Notes under the pieces: model-generated
What the model saw: the letters and a program-made list of their open reading frames with translations, nothing else
Told to the model about the DNA's origin: nothing
Databases searched by the model: none
Shown here: positions 23,901 through 25,678 of the stretch, piece after piece
Position numbering within the stretch: the first letter of the stretch is position 1
How the letters are laid out: each line of letters starts with the position of its first letter
Translations under genes and position numbers: made by a program
Assembly: GCA_020650975.1 (NCBI GenBank)
Contig: JAIPMN010000747.1
Coordinates: 1 to 25,678 of the forward strand
Direction: 5' to 3'
DNA length: 25,678 nt
DNA from: Apostichopus californicus
Lineage: Eukaryota > Echinodermata > Holothuroidea > Aspidochirotida > Stichopodidae

Positions 23901-25437
23901 GATGAGCCCACTACACTATCAAATTACTGATTAAACAAGCCATTCATGTAAGTTACACTTAACACTGTGTAAGCTACTACATCCAAAGTAGGACTCTCAG
24001 GGTGGCTGCAGCATGGTTCAGGCATGCAAGCTGCTTAGGAAGTATTAATTTATTGTTCTTTATGGTTTCACACATCGGGAAATGCAAGTCTACAGAGATA
24101 ATTCCTAGATAGTCCAAATTGGCTAGAGGAAATTGATGTTACAAAGTCAGAATGTTTTTTTTTAATGGTAAGCTTTATTGTTTGGAAAAGAAATCAGCCA
24201 AACATGTAAATGCATTCAATAGGAACAATTTTTGCAAAATCAAAATATTTGGCTCGCAAATCCATCCTTTTGAGATATTTCAAATTCCAAACTTATTATT
24301 GTTGGTTACACTTTGCTCTTTGTCATCCAGAGTGTTGTAACTTCTTCATATAAGATGTTGACGAGGTAAATTCATGAGAGAACTCCAAAGGTTAGGTTTA
24401 TTGGACGTGTTTATTCAACTGCATTCGAGCAGATCATTAAAGCAACTGACATAATATGTGATATAGTGACATAGAACAAAGAACCATATGGAAATAGGTA
24501 TTCAGTAGCTCATCATTAGTCATATCTTTATTAGTATTCCTTGGAGCACTCTTTCTGTGGCCAAGCTTCAATTCTTTCAGTTTAGATTTCTGCATAGGAT
24601 TTTAGGTACTAATAGACTTTTGTTTTGATGGGGAAATCAGAATCTCCACTGTGCTCCTTTTGCAAAATTGACGAGGAGTCAATCGAGCACCTTTTCTGGG
24701 ACTGCTACGTGACGGCAAATGTTATCCTTAATGGCGAAATGCGTTTCTTAAATAAGCAATTCTTTTTTCCAAACAAGATATCTTTTTTGGTTTTTCGCAA
24801 CGTTTACTGTCACCCTTACAACTTTTTAATTATCCACCTGAAGTATTATATTTTCTTATGCAAGACAAGTAACACCGAGCCAAATATCGATGATTTCTTT
24901 TATAAATTTAAATTTGCTTTGAGCGTTGAAAGTTTAAATTAATTTAAGCGAAAGCAGCCACGGAAAAATAAAGTGAATTTCCCGGAGCTAAGAAATGCCT
25001 TTTTCTCTTGTCCAAACCTGTTTACGTAGATGTTTCTTATTTAGCTGTGTGTAGTGCAAATGGTTTCTTTTGCTGTCTACTTACATTAACTGATATTTAC
25101 TGCAGTCGCTTGAATATGTAACAGACCATACCATTTTTTGTTTTTGCAATGTATAATTTTAATGTGTACCATGTTTTAAGTGATCATGAATACATATGGA
25201 GGAGGGAAAAAAATAGTCATATCTATATCACGGTACTACATGCTATTGAACTTTGAATGAACTATGCTAATAAAACTATAATCCAGTAGTTGGTTTAAAT
25301 TTGATCTGAATTGTTTGCAGTTCAAACTCCATGTAGTCCTAATCCTTGTCTAAATGCTGGTTCTTGCGTTATCACTGGTGTCAACGAATTCAGCTGTGTT
25401 TGTCCTTCTGGATTTATAGGACAAATATGCAATCAAA
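2844..25437 (+). CDS. Partial multi-exon gene: Skeletor-like DM13-DM13-DOMON head fused to an EGF/HYR stalk
   Basis: This is a gene model built by hand. Exons: 2844-2952, 4052-4223, 5009-5081, 5362-5548, 7479-7721, 8104-8236, 9314-9424, 10177-10311, 11031-11075, 12151-12276, 12825-12935, 13538-13774, 14520-14765, 16231-16485, 16870-17124, 17917-18030, 18560-18676, 21133-21375, 21990-22232, 22484-22696, 23007-23261, 23761-23874, 25321-25437. Every junction keeps the frame, and every intron is GT-AG except the first, which reads as GC-AG. Domain order is DM13 (C-terminal part), DM13, DOMON, EGF x2, HYR x4, EGF x2, HYR x4, EGF x2. The first part matches the Skeletor family in domain order and motifs; the second resembles echinoderm hyalin/fibropellin-type extracellular proteins. 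No initiator Met, signal peptide, stop codon or transmembrane segment lies in the window, so both ends are missing. Extracellular location and an adhesive or matrix role are inferred from the modules. Two neighbouring genes read as one is the main alternative, but the unbroken phases and the absence of a convincing stop or promoter between DOMON and EGF argue for one transcript. Confidence 0.85.
2953..4051 (+). other. Intron 1 (GC-AG)
   Basis: It starts GCATGTAATA and ends TTTCTTGCAG. The interior is non-coding and AT-rich, with a CTGCAG/CTGCTGCAG-rich patch around 3692-3720. No additional exon is required between its flanking exons. Confidence 0.6.
4052..4223 (+). CDS. Exon: end of first DM13 and start of second DM13
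   Basis: The acceptor is TTTCTTGCAG and the donor is TCAG|GTTTGT; phases are 0 in and 1 out. The beginning (VHYGYVNIS) is the last strand of the first DM13. A short Pro-containing linker ([10 protein letters not shown]) follows, and then the second DM13 opens with [12 protein letters not shown] and a VVYDHW motif, which corresponds to the family's conserved aromatic/Asp (F-Y-D-G-like) stretch. No internal stop occurs in 57 codons. An in-frame TTG codon just upstream is part of the acceptor and not a start. Confidence 0.85.
4224..5008 (+). other. Intron 2
   Basis: It starts GTTTGTA and ends TTCTTACAG. It holds a C-run plus A-run at about 4597-4616 and A/T homopolymers. No coding or element signature was seen. 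Confidence 0.7.
5009..5081 (+). CDS. Short exon: middle of second DM13
   Basis: This 73-nt exon has acceptor TTCTTACAG, donor GATGA|GTAAGT, phase 1 in and phase 2 out. It encodes [12 protein letters not shown], matching the DM13 segment where an aromatic strand is followed by a Gly-rich turn, and ends [10 protein letters not shown]. Too short to stand out as an open frame, it was found by following splice phase and domain continuity between the exons at 4052 and 5362. Confidence 0.83.
5362..5548 (+). CDS. Exon: C-terminal half of second DM13
   Basis: The acceptor is TTCTTTTCAG, the donor is ACAGAG|GTAACT, with phase 2 in and phase 0 out. The translation carries [20 protein letters not shown], the DM13 core (strand, L-P, then I-D-F/W...V-W), followed by a linker with [19 protein letters not shown] and NAT-type N-glycosylation sequons fit an extracellular protein. 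The donor lies at the beginning of a 71-bp tandem array (5537-5917), so copies of the splice site follow downstream; only the donor at 5549 joins in frame to the DOMON exon. Confidence 0.87.
5537..5917 (+). repeat. 71-bp minisatellite that copies the exon's 5' splice site
   Basis: The sequence CACAGAGGTAAC (with small variants) recurs with GT at 5549, 5620, 5691, 5762, 5833 and 5904, a strict period of 71 bp. Each unit continues with ...CTGCTTATGAACTTAAGTGTAACACCGTCATTCCTACCAATGTATCAGATGC-type sequence, here abbreviated by its landmarks: GCTTATGAACTTAAGTG, ACACCGTC, CCTACCAATGTATCAGATG. The first unit overlaps the end of the coding exon. A diverged extra unit appears near 6973-7006. Confidence 0.9.
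5918..7478 (+). other. Remainder of intron 4, possible old insertion
   Basis: A stretch resembling TTACCTTGAAAT..CACCATTT at 5999-6024 recurs near 6880-6905, and a diverged minisatellite unit lies at 6973-7006. The sequence between (about 6040-6960) may therefore have been inserted into an older, longer array. It has no coding frame I can assign. The reverse strand has a GAATAAAGC word near 6115, but no element family is recognisable. Confidence 0.4.
7479..7721 (+). CDS. Exon: N-terminal half of DOMON domain
   Basis: The acceptor is TTTTCTTAG and the donor is ACACAG|GTAAGG; both phases are 0 and the 81 codons are open. It reads [19 protein letters not shown], then [10 protein letters not shown], then [13 protein letters not shown], then AEDYHMSAI. 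The order Y-x-V-x-W, Y-M-A-F-G-x-S-G-S, M-V-G-x-D-V and A-x-D-Y is the signature of DOMON domains, especially the Skeletor type. In haem-binding DOMONs an early Met is an axial ligand; the Met in EYMAFG is the likely equivalent here, by analogy only. Confidence 0.92.
7748..7842 (+). repeat. 45-bp tandem duplication in intron 5
   Basis: Two adjacent copies share CACATTAAGA and GACAACAGAATTCTGCT, with CACAT at 7766 and again at 7811. They differ by a few substitutions. This is a local duplication just downstream of the exon ending at 7721. Confidence 0.8.
8104..8236 (+). CDS. Exon: middle of DOMON domain
   Basis: The acceptor is CTTCTTTCTAG and the donor is TCGG|GTGAGA, with phase 0 in and phase 1 out. 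It encodes [14 protein letters not shown]...[21 protein letters not shown]. The paired cysteines and the T-x-I-T-V-x-R-P-L strand continue the DOMON beta sandwich from exon 7479. A longer open frame beginning at 8122 in this same frame is only read-through into the intron. Confidence 0.87.
8237..9313 (+). other. Intron 6
   Basis: It contains a 37-bp tandem duplication at 8338-8411 (both copies with AAAATACAGGTATTAT). Otherwise AT-rich with no exon or element signature that I can support. Confidence 0.65.
9314..9424 (+). CDS. Exon: C-terminal part of DOMON, with a four-histidine run
   Basis: The acceptor is GTTTCACCAG and the donor is GCTG|GTAAAT; both phases are 1. The translation reads [13 protein letters not shown], then [10 protein letters not shown], then VAHHHHSAA. 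The W-S/A-x-G-P motif is usual near the end of DOMON domains. The HHHH run sits where a DOMON C-terminal His ligand is expected, so one of these residues could complete a haem or metal site; that is inference. Confidence 0.86.
9425..10176 (+). other. Intron 7
   Basis: AT-rich non-coding sequence with ATATTATACTAATAATATACG-like A/T tracts near 10010-10035. No further signal was seen. Confidence 0.65.
10177..10311 (+). CDS. Exon: end of DOMON and following linker
   Basis: The acceptor is CATCTTCTAG and the donor is CACAG|GTAAGA; both phases are 1. It encodes [18 protein letters not shown], matching the post-DOMON segment with I-x-F-G and a conserved Cys. It is followed by a charged low-complexity linker ([14 protein letters not shown]) that probably separates the head from the stalk. 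Confidence 0.82.
10438..10758 (+). repeat. Dispersed element, copy 1 (plus orientation)
   Basis: This roughly 320-bp stretch of intron 8 reappears in reverse complement at 21570-21890. Shared blocks in order include CCAAGTACTGCCAATAGGAT, GCACCTAATTAATTGACCAG, GTGTGAAGACAA, TTGTGCA, CAGTATGGCTAGCAT, AACTCGGGTAGATAT and TATTTGCTATAGGCAGGGAA. No open frame and no clear terminal inverted repeats are seen, so it is a short non-autonomous interspersed element of unknown class. Confidence 0.85.
10695..10716. repeat. Perfect 22-bp palindrome inside the dispersed element
   Basis: The palindrome is CCTGTTTTTGG followed by its exact reverse complement CCAAAAACAGG. The corresponding site in the other copy (around 21609-21634) keeps the palindrome with one mismatch and even extends it by two G/C pairs. 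Confidence 0.85.
10829..10891 (+). repeat. 21-bp tandem repeat, three units
   Basis: ATAGCTTCATGGTAGACCTGT is repeated at 10850 (one change) and 10871 (several changes). A small minisatellite within intron 8. Confidence 0.85.
11031..11075 (+). CDS. Linker micro-exon between DOMON and EGF
   Basis: This 45-nt exon lies between TCTTTTACAG and TTTAG|GTATGA with phase 1 on both sides, so it can be skipped without changing frame. It encodes [14 protein letters not shown]. There is no domain. The Lys-Arg pair could be a proprotein-convertase-type cleavage site between head and stalk, but the motif is short and this is only a possibility. The call rests on the two splice sites and the frame. Confidence 0.6.
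11076..11857 (+). other. Intron 9, first part
   Basis: AT-rich with no coding signal; ATACACCGAAGTGAG near 11521 and ATACACCGGAGTGAG near 11689 form a short direct repeat about 168 bp apart. The possible alternative terminal exon starts at 11858. Confidence 0.6.
11858..12150 (+). other. Possible alternative terminal exon (short isoform)
   Basis: A strong acceptor (TTTTCTTTTCTACAG) ends at 11857. Entered in phase 1 from the exon ending at 11075, it would add only eight codons (DVFELSVF) and reach TGA at 11881-11883. An AATAAA hexamer stands at 12122-12127, followed by a T/GT-rich stretch. Together these could end a short DM13-DM13-DOMON isoform lacking the EGF/HYR stalk. The same bases are plain intron in the long model. 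This is inference from splice and polyadenylation signals only. Confidence 0.25.
12151..12276 (+). CDS. Exon: atypical EGF-like module 1
   Basis: The acceptor is TTTTTTTCACACAG and the donor is CAGG|GTATGT; both phases are 1. The translation has six cysteines: [10 protein letters not shown]...SR-C-V-C-Q-x7-C (ACCFFMC, CVC, FTGDSC). The CxC plus G-x-x-C ending is clearly EGF-like. The usual third cysteine after the N-G-G turn is absent, however, and a vicinal Cys-Cys pair stands near the beginning. The disulfide pattern may therefore differ from a standard EGF module. Confidence 0.83.
12277..12824 (+). other. Intron 10
   Basis: AT-rich; no exon or element recognised. Confidence 0.65.
12825..12935 (+). 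CDS. Exon: EGF-like module 2
   Basis: The acceptor is TTCACTACAG and the donor is CTGA|GTGAGT; both phases are 1. It encodes a complete EGF module with six normally spaced cysteines: [13 protein letters not shown], then [13 protein letters not shown]. It lacks the D-x-D/N-E start of calcium-binding EGFs, so it is a plain EGF-like repeat. Confidence 0.92.
   Translation, partial: AETFATRIPARTVVSVSSCRPFSVFVHPGLRVPLVI
12936..13537 (+). other. Intron 11
   Basis: AT-rich; no exon or element recognised. Confidence 0.65.
13538..13774 (+). CDS. Exon: HYR module 1 (variant type A)
   Basis: The acceptor is CGAAATTTTAG and the donor is GAAG|GTGCGT; both phases are 1 and the 78 internal codons are open. 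It reads [36 protein letters not shown] and CTFCVTV. C-P-x-D, W-x-E-P, G-D-x-F-P-V-G-x-T-x-V and C-x-F-x-V-x-V are the HYR landmarks. The usual D-x-T-P-P start and the D-x-x-G-N turn are missing, as also in the modules at 21133 and 22484, so these three form a variant class. Confidence 0.9.
13775..14519 (+). other. Intron 12
   Basis: No coding signal; nothing repeated elsewhere in the window was noticed. Confidence 0.65.
14520..14765 (+). CDS. Exon: HYR module 2 (type B)
   Basis: The acceptor is GTCTTTCATCAG and the donor is ACAG|GTAAAA; both phases are 1. Motifs are [52 protein letters not shown]. It has the complete HYR core, with P-x-A-x-D, S-G-D-x-F-P-x-G-x-T-x-V, D-x-C-G-N and a final C-x-x-x-V-x-V. 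Its closest partner in the window is the module at 21990, second in the next HYR group. Confidence 0.92.
15485..16040 (+). repeat. 84-99-bp minisatellite, about six units
   Basis: CATAACAAGCTGCAG or a close variant begins at 15521, 15620, 15707, 15798, 15886 and 15970 (AATAAC in the last), giving unit lengths of 99, 87, 91, 88 and 84 bp. Each unit also carries TTTTTAATTGATCAA, TTCATCAAACCTAGGCTAT and CTTGGCCTAACCTGTAAG-like blocks. The array lies in the 1465-bp intron between HYR modules 2 and 3. Confidence 0.9.
16231..16485 (+). CDS. Exon: HYR module 3
   Basis: The acceptor is ATCCTCATGCAG and the donor is AGGT|GTAAGT; both phases are 1. It encodes [15 protein letters not shown], the standard HYR start (D-x-T-P-P-x-I-x-x-C-P), then [19 protein letters not shown] and RCSFDVTV. 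This is the most canonical HYR copy here. The usual S-G-x-x-F stretch is diverged ([12 protein letters not shown]). Confidence 0.91.
16870..17124 (+). CDS. Exon: HYR module 4 (type D, first copy)
   Basis: The acceptor is TTTTACCCAG and the donor is CAAG|GTTAGT; both phases are 1. Motifs are [56 protein letters not shown]. It has two or three more cysteines than a standard HYR (DCGN, TEC, PSC), suggesting extra disulfides. The module at 23007 is a close duplicate, with 13 differences in 84 residues by my hand count. Confidence 0.93.
17125..17916 (+). other. Intron 15, paralogous to the intron at 23262-23760
   Basis: Both introns start GTTAGTTTC and both contain GTTAATTCGCTCAAT followed by AGCAAGA-type sequence, GTGG/AGGATTATCATC and AAAGGGAG/AAAGGAGA-type blocks. 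This shows that the duplication of the HYR-EGF-EGF block included non-coding DNA. No exon was seen inside. Confidence 0.75.
17917..18030 (+). CDS. Exon: EGF-like module 3
   Basis: The acceptor is TTTTCTTCTCCAG and the donor is GAAG|GTTAGT; both phases are 1. It encodes [14 protein letters not shown], then [16 protein letters not shown], a complete six-cysteine EGF. It pairs with the module at 23761 in the duplicated block; they share NDGFCI and CQPGFTG and differ at 14 of 38 positions by hand count. Confidence 0.92.
18031..18559 (+). other. Intron 16
   Basis: It begins GTTAGTTCACCTA, comparable with GTTAGTACGCCTA at 23875, the paralogous intron. It ends in a TTGATCTGAATTATTTCCAG-type acceptor region, also shared with the copy ending at 25320. 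No coding signal. Confidence 0.7.
18560..18676 (+). CDS. Exon: EGF-like module 4
   Basis: The acceptor is AATTATTTCCAG and the donor is CAAG|GTAAGT; both phases are 1. It encodes [14 protein letters not shown], then [16 protein letters not shown], with normal six-cysteine spacing. The module at 25321 is its duplicate (9 differences in 39 residues by hand count), and intron sequence on both sides also matches. Confidence 0.93.
18677..21132 (+). other. Intron 17, longest intron, between the two module groups
   Basis: The first 100 bases match the intron starting at 25438 (GTAAGTAtATCAGAAATACC, with ATAGATGTTG further on). The rest is unassigned. Around 18990-19060 and 19220-19250 are GACAACCAAA-like words. 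A plus-strand frame of 99 codons ends at 20873, rich in Lys/Arg in its second half, but I cannot assign it to any family. Confidence 0.6.
21133..21375 (+). CDS. Exon: HYR module 5 (variant type A)
   Basis: The acceptor is TCTATTTGTAG and the donor is GCAG|GTATGC; both phases are 1. Motifs are [43 protein letters not shown]. Like modules 1 and 7 it begins directly at C-P-x-D and lacks the D-x-x-G-N turn. It opens the second HYR group and occupies the position of module 1. Confidence 0.9.
21570..21890 (-). repeat. Dispersed element, copy 2 (minus orientation)
   Basis: This is the reverse complement of the element at 10438-10758, diverged by scattered substitutions and small indels. It lies in the intron between HYR modules 5 and 6. 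Two inverted copies about 11 kb apart in one transcript could pair. Confidence 0.85.
21990..22232 (+). CDS. Exon: HYR module 6 (type B)
   Basis: The acceptor is TTTATCTTCAG and the donor is ATCC|GTAAGT; both phases are 1. Motifs are [63 protein letters not shown]. It matches module 2 in type. The first and last conserved HYR cysteines (C-P near the start and C-x-F at the end) are replaced, leaving one Cys, so this copy lacks the usual domain disulfide. Confidence 0.91.
22484..22696 (+). CDS. Exon: HYR module 7 (short variant type A)
   Basis: The acceptor is CATATATTTACAG and the donor is ATTG|GTGAGT; both phases are 1. At 213 nt it is the shortest HYR exon. It reads [48 protein letters not shown]. 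The type A landmarks are present; the D-x-x-G-N turn is replaced by a longer polar loop (ETASGERLP). Confidence 0.89.
22697..23006 (+). other. Intron 20 with a G-quadruplex motif
   Basis: At 22817-22840 the plus (transcribed-RNA) strand has four G-runs: six G, A, six G, CAAT, GGG, T, GGG. This satisfies the usual four-tract G-quadruplex pattern with very short loops. The intron's last 45 bases resemble those before HYR module 4. Confidence 0.85.
23007..23261 (+). CDS. Exon: HYR module 8 (type D, second copy)
   Basis: The acceptor is CTTTTACCCAG and the donor is CAAG|GTTAGT; both phases are 1. It is a near copy of the exon at 16870 with the same length (255 nt), the same splice signals and the same extra cysteines (DCGN, TEC, PSC). 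Differences cluster in one loop (ILSSSL becomes ILFRGP). The polypyrimidine and A-rich sequence upstream of the acceptor is also shared. Confidence 0.93.
23761..23874 (+). CDS. Exon: EGF-like module 5
   Basis: The acceptor is TTCCATCTTCAG and the donor is GAGG|GTTAGT; both phases are 1. It encodes [14 protein letters not shown], then [16 protein letters not shown], a complete six-cysteine EGF and the duplicate of module 3. Confidence 0.92.
23875..24540 (+). other. Intron 22 before the LINE remnant
   Basis: AT-rich, no exon recognised. An open frame at 24152-24340 has no recognisable domain. Confidence 0.55.
24541..25213 (+). mobile_element. Decayed 3' end of an L1/Tx1-type LINE retrotransposon
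   Basis: A plus-strand frame from 24625 to 24942 encodes [18 protein letters not shown], the C-x2-C...H-L-F-x-x-C zinc-binding motif found at the C-terminus of L1/Tx1-type reverse transcriptases (zf-RVT). Immediately upstream, another frame (24544-24621) encodes [11 protein letters not shown], typical of the segment just before this motif. It ends at a TGA, so the two parts are separated by a frameshift. The frame stops at 24940-24942, followed by a T-rich 3' UTR-like tail and a seven-A run at 25207-25213. The 5' part of the element is absent, as in 5'-truncated insertions. It explains why this intron (23875-25320) is much longer than its paralogue at 18031-18559. Confidence 0.75.
25321..25437 (+). 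CDS. Exon: EGF-like module 6, last exon seen
   Basis: The acceptor is GAATTGTTTGCAG and the donor is CAAA|GTAAGT; both phases are 1. It encodes [14 protein letters not shown], then [16 protein letters not shown], the duplicate of module 4. The phase 1 donor shows that the gene continues beyond the right edge of the window. Confidence 0.92.
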
Positions 25438-25678
25438 GTAAGTACATCAGAAATACCAAAAACTAGGAACTCTCACTTTTGAAACTGTTGTGTGCTCTTC
25501 TCTGACCACAAATATGTTCTCTTCAACTTAACCTACTGTAGATGTTGTTCAATTAAGTTTTGGTCTTAATTCCTAAATTTGTTTTATGATCTTGGATGTA
25601 ATTGGTTTTGTATGTCCCTCAACTGAACCAGTGAGGAAGATGGGAGGGAATGGGAAGGGTGGGGGGGGGGGGGGGGGG
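25438..25678 (+). other. Start of intron 23, ending in a G-rich tract
   Basis: The beginning is paralogous to the intron at 18677. The last 37 bases are G/A-rich: several GGG tracts from 25642, then 18 consecutive G to the window edge. The tract fits a G-quadruplex pattern. The homopolymer at the very end also suggests an assembly or sequencing break. Confidence 0.7.

Overview
The window is metazoan genomic DNA: AT-rich, with short exons carrying canonical splice sites, introns of about 0.25 to 2.5 kb, microsatellites, minisatellites and transposon debris. I see no prokaryotic gene structure. The coding signal is an internal part of one large plus-strand gene. It combines DM13, DOMON, EGF and hyalin-repeat (HYR) modules. 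Dense HYR/EGF chains are typical of echinoderms and are also found in hemichordates and lancelets, so a marine invertebrate deuterostome (echinoderm most likely) is my inference; the species cannot be named from this sequence alone.

Layout. Bases 1-2843 hold no exon I can recognise. From 2844 to 25437 I trace 23 exons whose splice phases all agree, giving an open frame of 3854 nt (1284 complete codons). The first annotated exon (2844-2952) is the end of one DM13 domain. Exons at 4052, 5009 and 5362 finish it and encode a second DM13 domain. Exons at 7479, 8104, 9314 and 10177 encode a DOMON domain. This DM13-DM13-DOMON order is that of the animal Skeletor family. A 45-nt linker exon (11031) follows. 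From there to the right edge every exon is a single complete module with phase 1-1 introns: EGF, EGF, HYR, HYR, HYR, HYR, EGF, EGF, HYR, HYR, HYR, HYR, EGF, EGF. The start codon and the 3' end (any membrane anchor or stop) lie outside the window.

How it fits together. The protein would be extracellular: a Skeletor-type DM13/DOMON head, which may bind haem or another redox or small ligand, followed by a long disulfide-rich adhesive stalk. The stalk grew by tandem duplication. The HYR-EGF-EGF block at 16870-18676 recurs at 23007-25437, and the flanking introns also match. The introns contain a 71-bp minisatellite that repeatedly copies a 5' splice site, an 84-99-bp minisatellite, two inverted copies of a roughly 320-bp dispersed element, a decayed L1/Tx1-type LINE 3' end, and G-quadruplex-forming tracts. 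The window ends in an 18-G homopolymer.
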